Shown here piece by piece: positions 26,307 through 35,808 of a stretch of 64,000 nucleotides of DNA; the stretch's first letter is position 1; each line of letters begins with the position of its first letter. Under the pieces are notes generated by a model. That model searched no databases and had not been told where the DNA came from. It saw only the letters and a program-made list of their open reading frames with translations. The stretch comes from Cytophagales bacterium (lineage in GTDB: Bacteria; Bacteroidota; Bacteroidia; Cytophagales; Spirosomataceae): contig JAAFKE010000001.1 of the NCBI GenBank assembly GCA_013298215.1, forward strand, positions 134,692-198,691. The letters run 5' to 3'. Both the position numbers and the translations under genes were made by a program.

Positions 26307-27710
26307 ATGGAACAGGATTTCGAAGAGCGTGCCGAAAACTTAAAAAGTTCGGTAGTACGGTTTGAACAAACGTTGAGAACCGATGAAAAACTATACTTTG
26401 ACTTAGAGACTTTTGAGTCGTTGGTGGAGCACTACATCTTGAAAAACGATGCCGTGCGCGCATTGCAGGCTTGCGAGCAAGGCTTGGCGCACTATCCACA
26501 CTCTTTAGAACTACTTTTGGACAAAGCCCAACTGCTGGCCAACGCCGACAAATGCGAAGAGGCCATGGATATCTTAGACCATGCGTCGATGTTTCATCCC
26601 AACGATGCCGATATTATGTTCATGCGCGGGTCTATTTTTGGCCAGATGGGCGATTTTGAGCAAGCACTCGACATTCTGCGCGAGGCGTTGATTTATACCG
26701 ACGAAAAGGACGAGATATATTTTCAGATTGGGCAAACTTACCAAAACTCCGACAAGTACGACGAAGCAATTGACTACTACAAACAAGCATTGAGTGCCAA
26801 CATTGGCAACGAACACGCCATGTATGAGCTGGCATTTTGCTTAGATATTCTGGGCAAACTCGACGATAGCCTGTCGTATTACCAAGATTTGATCGATCGT
26901 GACCCCTTCTCGCACAACGCCTGGTACAACATCGGCATTACGTACAGCAAGCTGGAGCGCTTTAAAGAAGCCGCCCAGGCCTATGAGTATGCCACGCTCA
27001 TCAAAGAAGATTTTGCTTCGGCGTATTTCAACCTCGCCAATTCTTTCATGAACACTGAGCAATACGCCAGTGCCACCGAAAACTACCTGCTTACCATTAA
27101 ATACGAAGAACCATCGGCCGACGTTTATTGCCACCTGGGCGCGAGCTACGAAAAACAAAAAGACTTTGAGAACGCACTAAAAGCCTACCGGCAGTCTATA
27201 AAGATGGATAATCTTTGGGACGAGGGCTGGTATGGCATTGCCATGTGCCTGGGCGAGCAAGGCAAATGGCCCGAGGCATTGACGTGTTTGCGGAGAGCTA
27301 TCAAAATAAACGATAGCGCGGCCGATTACTGGGTCGCCCAGGCCGAAATGGAGTACAAGATCGGCAATATTTTGTCGAGCTACACAGCATTTGAGCGCGC
27401 CGCTGACCTCGAGCCCGAAAACGTGGAGGTATGGTTGGCTTGGTCGCTGGTTATGTTTGACCAGGGCGACTACCCGAAAGCCTACGAGCTACTCAAGCAA
27501 GGAATAGACGAGAACCCCGACAACGCCGACCTGTTTTACCGTGCCACTATTTATTTGTTGCACTCGGGCGAGTACCGCGAGGCACTCCTGAATTTAGAAA
27601 TTGCCCTGACGCTCGACTACGACAAGCACCAACAGTTGTTCAATTTTTTTCCTGACCTTGAAAAACAGAAAGCTCTCTACAAAATAATTGAACAATACCG
27701 CAGAGTTTAA
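26307..27710 (+). CDS. Tetratricopeptide repeat protein
   Basis: 467 residues made almost wholly of TPR motifs, at least ten (for example DEAIDYYKQALSANIGNE, SHNAWYNIGITYSKLERF, EDALKAYR-like repeats with conserved Trp/Gly/Ala positions). The N-terminus is short and helical and the C-terminus ends IIEQYRRV. No signal peptide or membrane segment is visible, so the protein is probably cytoplasmic and acts as a protein-binding scaffold. Proteins of this size and type are common in Bacteroidota beside housekeeping genes; partners are unknown. It is separated by 34 bases from the convergent polysaccharide gene cluster. Confidence 0.8.
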   Translation: MEQDFEERAENLKSSVVRFEQTLRTDEKLYFDLETFESLVEHYILKNDAVRALQACEQGLAHYPHSLELLLDKAQLLANADKCEEAMDILDHASMFHPNDADIMFMRGSIFGQMGDFEQALDILREALIYTDEKDEIYFQIGQTYQNSDKYDEAIDYYKQALSANIGNEHAMYELAFCLDILGKLDDSLSYYQDLIDRDPFSHNAWYNIGITYSKLERFKEAAQAYEYATLIKEDFASAYFNLANSFMNTEQYASATENYLLTIKYEEPSADVYCHLGASYEKQKDFENALKAYRQSIKMDNLWDEGWYGIAMCLGEQGKWPEALTCLRRAIKINDSAADYWVAQAEMEYKIGNILSSYTAFERAADLEPENVEVWLAWSLVMFDQGDYPKAYELLKQGIDENPDNADLFYRATIYLLHSGEYREALLNLEIALTLDYDKHQQLFNFFPDLEKQKALYKIIEQYRRV

Positions 27711-27744
27711 AACAACGCTCAAAATAGGTCTGCGAGCCAATGTA

Positions 27745-29055
27745 TTATATTTTTGATGCCAATTCGGGTTGTTTGTAATAATACTTAGCACCCAAAAAAC
27801 GCAGGTAGGGCATAAAAGAAAGCCAGTAATTCCAGTCGGTCGGTCGCCCGTTGGTAACGACCATGACGAAGTAAGTCATCGAAAAATAAGCCAAAAATAG
27901 CGAGTAATCGTTCGTTGGATTTTTAATTTCTTTGAAGGCATAATACCAGACCAATACAAAAAAACCACCGAAAAAAAACACCCCTAACATTCCGTAGTTC
28001 ATCCACGCCTCCAAAATGGGTATGTCCAGCCACGTAGCCTCGTGGCCCAACCCAAACACAATTCCAATAATATTGCCCGACTGAATGAGATCGGTAAAAC
28101 GACCAAAACTGGCCACGCGGCCCATCGACGAGGCATCTAACTGAACGGCCGAGCCCTTTACTTTGGTACCCGCCAGGGAGTAAACGATGTTGAGCGCGTT
28201 GTCGGTAAAGGAAGAGGTGTATCGGCTCACGATCGAAAAGACATCGTAGAACTGGTTGGCAATTTGCGACAAAATAACCATCACCACCACCACGGTGAGG
28301 ATGTTCTTGACGTTGAACACCCCACGAATAATGGCCTTGAAGCCAGTTTTTCTAAAATTAAAGAAAACGGAAGCTGCAACTACCAGTATGAACCCAAAAA
28401 GAGTGGAACGAACTTGGCACATGAACAAAATAACGAGGCTAAAAATAGCAATTAAGTAGCAAAGCACCCGCAAAACTACCCCCACCCGCGCCGAATAAAC
28501 CATGGCAGCGATAATGCAATAAAGCGCGTTGTAGGCATACACGTGCGGATTGCCACCCGACTGAGCGTCTTCGTTGCCAAACGATATGGCCGCGCGCTTT
28601 CCAACGACCCAGTAAGGATCTTTTAGGATGCCGATAACGAGCGAAATACTGCCGATTAAACAATAAATAATAATAACCGGCAGAATTTTTTCGGCAACAA
28701 TGTTGGGGGTGTATATCAAAAAAATAATAAAGACCATCGGCAAAGCGAACGTCAAAATATCGCGCTCTATTTCGGCTACGTAACCCCAGTAGAGGTATTG
28801 GAGCGTAAGGTACGTGAGGACGATAACGCCGAACGACCACAAAAACGCAAACAAACCAGTGTTAATGCGGTACATAGGACGCGCAAAGCCCATCGGAATC
28901 ATAATGAGCAGACCCAACGCCCAAAATGCAGCGGTGAACGTACTATTTTTGGGGCCAAAACCCAGAAAGTCGCGGATGAAAAAGACGACTGGGTAGGCAT
29001 TAAAGACCATGCAAATACCAATCGACTGCCGCAGTGTGTTGATGTTTCCGAACAT
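27745..29055 (-). CDS. O-antigen polymerase/ligase-like membrane protein
   Basis: About 436 residues from the ATG at 29055, five bases after the upstream glycosyltransferase; the longer in-frame start would read through that gene. It has about ten or more hydrophobic helices (for example NTLRQSIGICMVFNAYPVVF, GLLIMIPMGFARPM, AFLWSFGVIVLTYLTL, and several after residue 370) and a soluble loop containing VRSTLFG, a pattern typical of the Wzy/WaaL group with the conserved Arg in a periplasmic loop. The group either joins repeat units into O-antigen or transfers polysaccharide to a lipid or protein. It is the last gene of the cluster. Polymerase versus ligase cannot be told from sequence. Confidence 0.7.
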   Translation of the reverse strand: MFGNINTLRQSIGICMVFNAYPVVFFIRDFLGFGPKNSTFTAAFWALGLLIMIPMGFARPMYRINTGLFAFLWSFGVIVLTYLTLQYLYWGYVAEIERDILTFALPMVFIIFLIYTPNIVAEKILPVIIIYCLIGSISLVIGILKDPYWVVGKRAAISFGNEDAQSGGNPHVYAYNALYCIIAAMVYSARVGVVLRVLCYLIAIFSLVILFMCQVRSTLFGFILVVAASVFFNFRKTGFKAIIRGVFNVKNILTVVVVMVILSQIANQFYDVFSIVSRYTSSFTDNALNIVYSLAGTKVKGSAVQLDASSMGRVASFGRFTDLIQSGNIIGIVFGLGHEATWLDIPILEAWMNYGMLGVFFFGGFFVLVWYYAFKEIKNPTNDYSLFLAYFSMTYFVMVVTNGRPTDWNYWLSFMPYLRFLGAKYYYKQPELASKI

Positions 29056-29060
29056 AAGCG

Positions 29061-29939
29061 TTATATTTTTTGTCGATGTTTGATGTAGGCGAAATCGAAG
29101 TTGAGCAGAAACCAACCCATTTTACGAAGGCGGCAGTACCAAAGCCAGAACCTAAGCCCCAACACGGAGTCAATCTGGCTAGTGTAGCGTTGCTTAATGG
29201 TTTCGTGTTCGCGGGTGCCCACGTCAGAAATTGTACTGGTTTTGGCACTTATATGTTTGCGAAAACCGCCCAAAAAATAATTGATTTGACGGCAAACCAC
29301 CGACGTGTTCATCGTGAAACGGGTGATGAATTCATAATCGAAGGCAAACTGGTAGGCCGTGTCAAAAAGACCAAATCGGTCAATGAGCGAACGCTTAAAA
29401 AACAGACTCTGGTTGTGAATCTGCATTCCTTCGGCCACCTGACACTGGCGGCAAAAAGGTACTGTTTTCAACTGCTCGATGACAATATCGTGTTCATCGA
29501 TCATTACAATATGACCGTATAAAATATCGACCGACCGCGACTTGGTAATCTCGGCGGCCACCCTGACCAGGGCATTCGGCGCATAAACATCGTCCGAATT
29601 TTGAAAACTTAACCACTCGCCCGTGGCTCGCAACAGCCCCTTGTTGATGGCATCTACCTGGCCATTGTCTTTTTCGCTGACCCAAAAATGCAGGTACTTT
29701 TCGTATTTTTTAATAATCTCAACGCTTCCATCGCTCGAGCCACCGTCGATGATAATATACTCTAAATTGGGATAATTTTGGTTAAGAACACTCAAAATGG
29801 TTCGTTCCAAAAAAGCCGCTTGGTTAAAAGACGGCGTTATGACGGATAATTTTGGGTATGCAGCATTTTTAACCGCAAGCACCTGCGGCTCGAAGGTAGG
29901 GTGCTGTACAAAATCCGTTAGACTATTGGGTTGGAACAT
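29061..29939 (-). CDS. Glycosyltransferase family 2
   Basis: 292 residues from ATG 29939; a TTG at 29963 overlapping the upstream stop would add eight residues. GT-A fold: LSVITPSFNQAAFLERTILS (about residues 30-49), LEYIIIDGGSSDGSVEII, then the DxD-like segment SFQNSDDVYAPNA, then FDYEFITRF. It probably adds a sugar to a lipid-linked polysaccharide intermediate at the cytoplasmic membrane. The C-terminal part lacks membrane helices. It sits between a GT4 gene and the polymerase/ligase gene. Donor and acceptor unknown. Confidence 0.88.
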   Translation of the reverse strand: MFQPNSLTDFVQHPTFEPQVLAVKNAAYPKLSVITPSFNQAAFLERTILSVLNQNYPNLEYIIIDGGSSDGSVEIIKKYEKYLHFWVSEKDNGQVDAINKGLLRATGEWLSFQNSDDVYAPNALVRVAAEITKSRSVDILYGHIVMIDEHDIVIEQLKTVPFCRQCQVAEGMQIHNQSLFFKRSLIDRFGLFDTAYQFAFDYEFITRFTMNTSVVCRQINYFLGGFRKHISAKTSTISDVGTREHETIKQRYTSQIDSVLGLRFWLWYCRLRKMGWFLLNFDFAYIKHRQKI

Positions 29940-29959
29940 AATTGGCAGAAAATATATTT

Positions 29960-31069
29960 TCAAATCACTGATTTATAGATACTTAAAGTTTCGAGTGCGT
30001 TTCTACGAACCGAAAACTGACTGGCCTGTTGGTAGCCGCGCTGCACCATCTGGGTCCTCAGCGTGTCGTCGTAGAGCACCGATGCTACCGCGTCTCTAAT
30101 TTCTTCGGGAGAGTTAGGGTCAAAGTAAACCGCTGCCTCCCCTCCTACCTCGGGCAGCGAACTGTTGTTGGCCAACGCACACGCACAGCCGCATTGCAGC
30201 GCTTCGAGGGCCGTGAACCCGAAGCCCTCGTTGAGCGACGGATAGACGAAAACTTGGGCGTTGGCGTATATTTCGGCCAATTCGGAGTCGGTCTCAAAAC
30301 GCAGTTGTTGTACCCGTTGCAACAGACCTGCCGCCACGAAAGTAGCTTGTTCTTGGTCAGTAAAAGCCCCACCTCCCGCGCAAATTAAGTGCAGCGAAAC
30401 ATCTTGCCTCAAAACCTCTGCTATGCCAAGCCACATTCCTGCAAAGTTTTTGTAAAAATCGCGCTTGCCCACAAACAACACATAACGCTCGGGCAACTTG
30501 CCTTTGGGAAGCACCGCTTGGCCACGCTCAATGGTGCTTCCCAGATAGACGACCTTTATTTTTTCGGGATCTATCTCAGGAAAATACTTTATTATATCCC
30601 TTCGAGAGTTTTCGGAAACGGCAATAATTGCCGCCGCCCGCGCCAGCAATTTTGCTTTTTGGGCGGGCAGATGCTCCCCGATTTCGGGGTAAATTTTGCC
30701 CATTTTTTCGCTCGACGCGTCGTGAAATGTAATAACGAAGGGCTTGTTTTTCAGTGGTTTGAGAAAATATTCGTGGTAATAAGTCGGGTGGAACACGTCG
30801 AAATTGCCAGCGGATATTTTGCTTTTACTAACCAACCGATTAAACATCGAAAACGTTTGGTTTGCCCTGCCATTATTGGCCAAAGATTGGTAACTAAACG
30901 GTTTTGCAAACCGCAGATTTTTTAAATATTCGTTGTTTGAAAAGGCCGCCGCTACCTCAACTTCGACGGTACTTTGCAGCGAAAGGTACTGAATCAGCTC
31001 AAAAAAGTAGCGCGAAACCCCACCGTGTTGGCTCCCCGTGAAGGCTTGGTGGTCGTACAATATCCGCAT
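29960..31069 (-). CDS. Glycosyltransferase family 4
   Basis: 369 residues from the ATG at 31069 (MRILYDHQAF); the longer frame start would overlap the upstream gene. GT-B fold: an N-terminal acceptor domain (GSQHGGVSRYFFELIQYL), and a C-terminal donor domain with the phosphate-binding GKRDFYKNFAG, and the E-x7-E region LNEGFGFTALEALQCGCACA, retaining both Glu. It is probably a retaining hexosyl or rhamnosyl transferase (mannosyltransferase-like) in the polysaccharide cluster. It begins 26 bases downstream of the preceding GT4 and overlaps the GT2 gene by at most a few bases. Confidence 0.87.
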   Translation of the reverse strand: MRILYDHQAFTGSQHGGVSRYFFELIQYLSLQSTVEVEVAAAFSNNEYLKNLRFAKPFSYQSLANNGRANQTFSMFNRLVSKSKISAGNFDVFHPTYYHEYFLKPLKNKPFVITFHDASSEKMGKIYPEIGEHLPAQKAKLLARAAAIIAVSENSRRDIIKYFPEIDPEKIKVVYLGSTIERGQAVLPKGKLPERYVLFVGKRDFYKNFAGMWLGIAEVLRQDVSLHLICAGGGAFTDQEQATFVAAGLLQRVQQLRFETDSELAEIYANAQVFVYPSLNEGFGFTALEALQCGCACALANNSSLPEVGGEAAVYFDPNSPEEIRDAVASVLYDDTLRTQMVQRGYQQASQFSVRRNALETLSIYKSVI

Positions 31070-31095
31070 GCTGCTTCGTGATGGTTTCCACAAAT

Positions 31096-32292
31096 TTACA
31101 AAATATTCTTTGTACCAGAAACCTCCGCCAAAATCGCGCACAAGTTATCGATGCTTTTTATGGGGTCGTGCCGCTCAATTACTTTGTTTTGGGCGTTTTT
31201 TCCCAACGCCTTTCGCACCTTCGGGTTCTCGATCCAACCTTGAACTACCGCCGACATGGCCTCCACGTCGGCATAGGGCACTACCGCCCCAGCGTCTTCC
31301 GCAATTAAATCAGGCAACCCGCCCGACTGCTCGAAACACACAATTGGGGTTTGGTTTAGGGCCGCCTCCAAGGCCACCAACGGGTAGGGATCTTCGCGTG
31401 AGGTGAGCGCAAAAATATCGAACTGGGTGGTATAATCAAAAACAGCGGGGGTGGGTTCTATCAAAATTATTTTGTCGGTTAATCCCATTTTGGCAATATC
31501 AAATGCCTGAACGGTGTGCAACTCGGTATTTTTGGGCAGGCCCACCCACATAAAATAAACATTTTCGGGATACTTTTTTAGGACGCTTTTTGCCAAACCC
31601 AAAAATAGATCGTTGCCCTTGCGGAGTTCGGCATTGCCGCATCCACCCACCAAAATTGCCCCAGCGGGTACGTTGTAGCGCATCCTGACGTTGCCTTTTC
31701 GGGCATTTTCTATTTTTACCAACATCTCACGGGTGTCGATGTGCGTGAAAATAGAAACATTTTTGGGCAAAAAAGCGTGGACTTGCACGTAATAATCGGC
31801 CAGTGCCTGCGCCACCACCAGCAACCGATTGGTATGCCTAAAAGTATGGGCAAGTTGGGCGGGGTCGGTGTATATTTCTACGGCCATGGCCAGTTCGTGG
31901 GCAAACAAAACGACTGGTTTTTGGAGGTGTTCTATCTCCTTGGAGAGCGCACTGCTCGCCACCGTGTTCATAAACACCAGATCGATCTTGGCATCAGCCA
32001 TGTTTTTTTCAAAAATCGACCGCTGCTTTTCAGCGTCTCTTCGTTGAAAAAAAGGCAGAATGCCCAACGTAGCCAAGAGTTTATCGATCCTGACACCGAA
32101 AAAAAAGTCGCGCGGTTGGGGCAACTTACTAATGGGCAAAAGTTTTTCAAAATCTCCCTCCAGCGGCCCGCCACCGCCCAGCAGTAGGTGCATGGCCGCT
32201 CCGCGTTGCTTCAATTGTTTGATGACTTCGAGCAGCACGATCTGCGCACCTGCACGGTTGGCATCGTGGCTCACAAACAAGATGGTTTTCAT
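31096..32292 (-). CDS. Glycosyltransferase family 4
   Basis: 398 residues. The start MKTILFVSHDANRAGAQIVL gives the typical GT4 N-terminal loop. The donor domain contains GGCGNAELRKGNDLFLG (phosphate-binding) and SREDPYPLVALEAALNQTPI (the E-x7-E donor-binding motif), followed by CFEQSGGLPDL. It overlaps the upstream GT4 by four bases (ATGA), so translation is coupled. The SREDPYPLV motif is shared with that neighbour (AREDPYPLVMIEAA), suggesting the two may be related by duplication. Probable role is chain extension of the surface polysaccharide. Confidence 0.87.
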   Translation of the reverse strand: MKTILFVSHDANRAGAQIVLLEVIKQLKQRGAAMHLLLGGGGPLEGDFEKLLPISKLPQPRDFFFGVRIDKLLATLGILPFFQRRDAEKQRSIFEKNMADAKIDLVFMNTVASSALSKEIEHLQKPVVLFAHELAMAVEIYTDPAQLAHTFRHTNRLLVVAQALADYYVQVHAFLPKNVSIFTHIDTREMLVKIENARKGNVRMRYNVPAGAILVGGCGNAELRKGNDLFLGLAKSVLKKYPENVYFMWVGLPKNTELHTVQAFDIAKMGLTDKIILIEPTPAVFDYTTQFDIFALTSREDPYPLVALEAALNQTPIVCFEQSGGLPDLIAEDAGAVVPYADVEAMSAVVQGWIENPKVRKALGKNAQNKVIERHDPIKSIDNLCAILAEVSGTKNIL

Positions 32293-33401
32293 GGCTGCGT
32301 GGTGCGTTTCAAAATATCCTTCCAGTGGTCTATTTGGTTGCTAACGTCAAATTCGAGGCTTCGCTCGCGCAGTTTTTTAACATCGACGGGGGTCTTTCCG
32401 TCGCTTACTGCCATCATAGCCGCTGCCAAGTCGTTTAGTCCAAACCCCTCTACGACCGCCCCCATGCCCGTTTGCACAAATTCTTCGATGCCCCCCGAAT
32501 TAAAACCCACGATGGGTTTTTGCAGGTAAGCCGCCTCTATCATAACCAGTGGGTAGGGGTCTTCGCGGGCAAGGAGCAAAAACCCGTCGCAAATATTAAG
32601 GTAATCGTAGTAGTCGGCCTGGTCTTTTGCGCCCAGCTCAACAAAATTCAGGTTTTCGTTGCGCACGCGTTGGTCTAAATAATAGTTTAGTCCCGTCTGG
32701 CGCGAATCTCCGAGCCAAACTACGTACACATTTTTGGGGAGTTTTTCGAGCAGGTCTGGCACAAAATCGTATCCTTTACGGAGTGCCATCGTTCCCGACA
32801 TGAGCCACACGAAGGCATCTTGGCCAATGCCCAACTGTTGCCTAATTTTATGCCGATCCGTTTTTATTTCGATCGCCCTGGTGTCGATAAACTCGTACTG
32901 GAGAATCGTATTTATAAAGCCCATCTGCCGAAAACGTTTTTCGACTATTGCCGAACAACACACAATATACTTGGCGTTTTCGAGCATATTTTTCATCTCT
33001 GGGTATTTGAGTTCGTCGTAAAGCGAAACCAGTTCGTGGGCGTGGACGAAATACGGAACGCCCAACTTTTGCGCCAAAACCGCAAATTGGGGCATTGTTA
33101 TTGTGTTCAAGTACCAAATATCGGGTTTTATGCGCCCGTGCAACCGCTCCAAATGGGCTTCCTCTGGCGACCGTCCGAAGATTTTGTAGTACACGCCCTC
33201 GTAGATCTGAAACAAAAAACCACGCTTCGTGCCGTAGCTGTAGGTATGCACCGTGGGTGGATTTTGGGCAAAGAAAGTTCCCGCCTTTCGGCTGAAAACA
33301 AATGCCTCGAACGCGCTCCCCGCCAGGGCTTTGATTAAGTACCAAAGCATCATTTCGGAACCAGTGCGCCCGCCCGTTGGTGTGAGGAATAGTATTTTCA
33401 T
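32289..33401 (-). CDS. Glycosyltransferase family 4
   Basis: 370 residues; the N-terminus MKILFLTPTGGRTGSEMMLW is a standard GT4 loop. The C-terminal donor domain has SGTMALRKGYDFVPDLL and AREDPYPLVMIEAAYLQKP, with the following FNSGGIEEFVQTG. It overlaps the downstream GT4 by four bases and follows the GT2 gene 33423-34403 by 21 bases. Sugar specificity cannot be determined. Confidence 0.87.
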   Translation of the reverse strand: MKILFLTPTGGRTGSEMMLWYLIKALAGSAFEAFVFSRKAGTFFAQNPPTVHTYSYGTKRGFLFQIYEGVYYKIFGRSPEEAHLERLHGRIKPDIWYLNTITMPQFAVLAQKLGVPYFVHAHELVSLYDELKYPEMKNMLENAKYIVCCSAIVEKRFRQMGFINTILQYEFIDTRAIEIKTDRHKIRQQLGIGQDAFVWLMSGTMALRKGYDFVPDLLEKLPKNVYVVWLGDSRQTGLNYYLDQRVRNENLNFVELGAKDQADYYDYLNICDGFLLLAREDPYPLVMIEAAYLQKPIVGFNSGGIEEFVQTGMGAVVEGFGLNDLAAAMMAVSDGKTPVDVKKLRERSLEFDVSNQIDHWKDILKRTTQP

Positions 33402-33422
33402 GGTGTCACGAATAGAACCAGT

Positions 33423-34403
33423 TTATAATCTGTAAAAATGGTTCTGGTTGAACAATATCTTGCCAAAGTAGCCCGTGAGTAGTGCCACCTTGCGGGCAAA
33501 ATCGACCTGGTTTTCCAATTGAAAGAACGGACTCCTGGCATTTTTTAGGTTTACGGCCATCTTCCAGCCAAAATAAACGGGTGTCATCAACCAGTAATTA
33601 GCCATTAACGCCAAAAACTGCCCAATTCCGTATTCTTTTCTAATCCAGACCAGGTTTGAAAGCGTAATCTGCGGAAAAATACGGTTTATGGGCGTAATCT
33701 CTTGATTTTTGCGCTCTGGATGGCTCCCCCACTCGTAGTGAATGTACTGACAGTCGCCGTAAACTTTCAGCTTTCCTACCCTACCGAGGCGGCAGTTCCA
33801 TTCGGTGTCTTCGCCGTACATAAAAAAACGTTCGTCGAGCATTCCCGCTTTTGCTACCGTACTTTTTCGAGCCACCAAAAAAGCGGCTGGAATCCAATCT
33901 ACCTGTTCGTGGTCGGTGTATTGGGTTTCGGGATACAGTTTTTCGAGCAGTCGGTCAATACCTTTTGAGGGTGGATAAATGTACTGAAACCGCCTGAACG
34001 CGGCCAAACTCTTAAAAAAAGGCCGCTCCGTCAGGTCTGGATACAACTGCACCCCGCCGCAAGCCACCGTGGCGGGGTCGGCACCGAGGTGCTGTTTTAC
34101 CTTGGCCAGCAGGTCGTCTATGAGCAACGTATCCGAATTGAGCAACACCAGATTTTCGCCCTTGGCCGCTCTCATGCCCGCATTGTTGGCCCGGGCAAAG
34201 CCCGCATTGCTGCCCATGTCTATCCATTTCACGGCTGGAAACTCGCCCGTAACGACGGCTTGGCTGTTGTCTCGGGAGTCGTTATCGACCACAATAACCT
34301 CCACGGAAGCGCCCTTCGTTTGCTTAAAAACCGACCGCACGCAATCGGCGGTCATTTGCGGGGTTTTGTAGTTTACGATAATAACCGAAAAATCTGGTGT
34401 CAT
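33423..34403 (-). CDS. Glycosyltransferase family 2 (rhamnosyltransferase-like)
   Basis: 326 residues. GT-A signature: FSVIIVNYKTPQMTADCVRS, EVIVVDNDSRDNSQAVV, then GFARANNAGMRAAKGENLVL and LNSDTLLIDD, which is the WsaF/rhamnosyltransferase-like pattern of GT2 enzymes (VNYK, VDNDS and AGMRAA). The C-terminal part has RKSTVAKAGMLDERFFMYGE, containing the likely catalytic Asp/Glu, and EDTEWNCRLGRVGKL. Membrane association could come from the terminal hydrophobic stretches. Position in the cluster: between the PglD-like acyltransferase and the GT4 genes. Confidence 0.87.
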   Translation of the reverse strand: MTPDFSVIIVNYKTPQMTADCVRSVFKQTKGASVEVIVVDNDSRDNSQAVVTGEFPAVKWIDMGSNAGFARANNAGMRAAKGENLVLLNSDTLLIDDLLAKVKQHLGADPATVACGGVQLYPDLTERPFFKSLAAFRRFQYIYPPSKGIDRLLEKLYPETQYTDHEQVDWIPAAFLVARKSTVAKAGMLDERFFMYGEDTEWNCRLGRVGKLKVYGDCQYIHYEWGSHPERKNQEITPINRIFPQITLSNLVWIRKEYGIGQFLALMANYWLMTPVYFGWKMAVNLKNARSPFFQLENQVDFARKVALLTGYFGKILFNQNHFYRL

Positions 34404-34422
34404 TGGGGGCTTGCTTTTTACC

Positions 34423-35076
34423 TTAATAAACGTCGTAACTAAACGCGCTTTTCTTTACGGCGGGGTTGCCCACGTACACGCCCCACGCCTCGGTGTTGCG
34501 GGTCACGGCGGCGGCCATGCCCACGAGCGTTCCCTCGGCAATGTGCAGGTAGTCTCGAATGGTGGCGTTTACGCCAAAAAACGAGTAAGAATCTACCACG
34601 CAATGACCCGACAAAACGACCTGCGAAGTAAAAAATACGTGGTCGTTTATCTGCCCGTGGTGCCCAATGTGGTTGCCGCTCCAAAGCACCACATTGTTGC
34701 CAATGGTGGTGTAGGGCTGAATGGTATTGTTCTCTAAAATAAAGCAGTTGTCGCCAATGGGATTATTAAAAAGCGTTGCCTTGGAACTCACATAACTAAT
34801 CAGTCGGTAGCCTTTTGCTTTGGCATCGTTGTAAATCTGCTCCCTATTTTTGTTCATCTTGCGGCCCGTCATGGGGGCAAAAAAATCGAATCCGTCGGGC
34901 GGATAAACCTGCTCGACGGTCTCGAAGGCCACCACGGGCAGGCCATGAAAATAAGGTTCTTTGAGGTACTCCGCGTGCACGGCAAAGGCCACAACTTCGT
35001 GCTCGGAGTCGTGGGTGAGGTAATAATGGGCGAGTTCGGCGGTATCTAAAACGCCAAAAATGACTACTTTCGACAT
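34423..35076 (-). CDS. PglD/NeuD-type sugar O- or N-acyltransferase
   Basis: 217 residues with an N-terminal PglD-like Rossmann domain (MSKVVIFGVLDTAELAHYYL) and a C-terminal left-handed parallel beta-helix (hexapeptide repeats: NNTIQPYTTIGNNVVLWSGN, HIGHHGQINDHVFFTSQVVL, HIAEGTLVGMAAAVTRN). His in HIGHHG is typical as the general base. Such enzymes acetylate an amino sugar (UDP- or dTDP-4-amino type) or a nonulosonic acid precursor. The DegT aminotransferase upstream in the cluster supports a product such as an N-acetylated 4-amino-4,6-dideoxy sugar. Confidence 0.82.
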   Translation of the reverse strand: MSKVVIFGVLDTAELAHYYLTHDSEHEVVAFAVHAEYLKEPYFHGLPVVAFETVEQVYPPDGFDFFAPMTGRKMNKNREQIYNDAKAKGYRLISYVSSKATLFNNPIGDNCFILENNTIQPYTTIGNNVVLWSGNHIGHHGQINDHVFFTSQVVLSGHCVVDSYSFFGVNATIRDYLHIAEGTLVGMAAAVTRNTEAWGVYVGNPAVKKSAFSYDVY

Positions 35077-35106
35077 ATTCGTATCTTTTATGGTGATTAA
35101 AAACCG

Positions 35107-35808
35107 TTAGGCAACCAATTCGTACAGGTCTAACAGCGCATTCACTTCGGCCACGCTGTTAAACATCAAAACATCTAATACCGACAAAAACGGGACGTAT
35201 TCGTTCTGAAACTGCCTGTAAACCAGTGGATTAGTTTTTATAAATCGCAACGTTATTTTCTCGGCATCGAACGCAAGGTGGTTGTACAGTTGCTGGCCGC
35301 CAATTGGGTTTATGTACAATTTGGCGTTTTCTTGGCGACAAATATCAATAATTCTGTCCTGCGCTTTGAGTTGCTCATTGCCATACACCGCCGAACTCCG
35401 CACAAGGTCGGTGGTTATGGCCAAATACTGCATTATTTCTTGAATACTACCAAAAATAAGGTCGGCCACGCGCGGTGAGGTATTGTGTAGAATGCGCTCA
35501 ACGATTGGGTAAACTTGCGCAAAGTACGGGGCTTTTTTGTAAGACTGCCCAACGGTTTGGAGTAGTTTGGGCCGCCACTTGGGGTCGTCAGAAAGTTCTA
35601 TTTGGTTAATCAATTTATTCTGACTGGCATCTTTGAGCGGAACGGTAAACAAAAACGCCTTGCCGTTCACGAGCAGATTGTTTCGGTTTATCCACCCCTT
35701 ATTGATGTAGTTCACGTCGTCGTACAGCACAAACTTATCGACCGCTTTGATGAGCTGAAAATACCCGATGTAGGGTAAAAAATAAGGTTGCATGATGGCT
35801 ATTTTCAT
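35107..35808 (-). CDS. WbqC family protein
   Basis: 233 residues of the WbqC-like family, recognised from MQPYFLPYIGYFQLIKAVDK at the start and the following FVLYDDVNYINKGWINRN. The central and C-terminal parts (RADLIFG-type segment and QQLYNHLAFDAEKITLRFI) are also characteristic. WbqC proteins are common in O-antigen clusters, next to aminotransferases of 4-amino-4,6-dideoxy sugars; their role is not clearly established, though they are suspected to act on the amino sugar or its acyl group. It overlaps the upstream membrane protein by four bases. Confidence 0.88.
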   Translation of the reverse strand: MKIAIMQPYFLPYIGYFQLIKAVDKFVLYDDVNYINKGWINRNNLLVNGKAFLFTVPLKDASQNKLINQIELSDDPKWRPKLLQTVGQSYKKAPYFAQVYPIVERILHNTSPRVADLIFGSIQEIMQYLAITTDLVRSSAVYGNEQLKAQDRIIDICRQENAKLYINPIGGQQLYNHLAFDAEKITLRFIKTNPLVYRQFQNEYVPFLSVLDVLMFNSVAEVNALLDLYELVA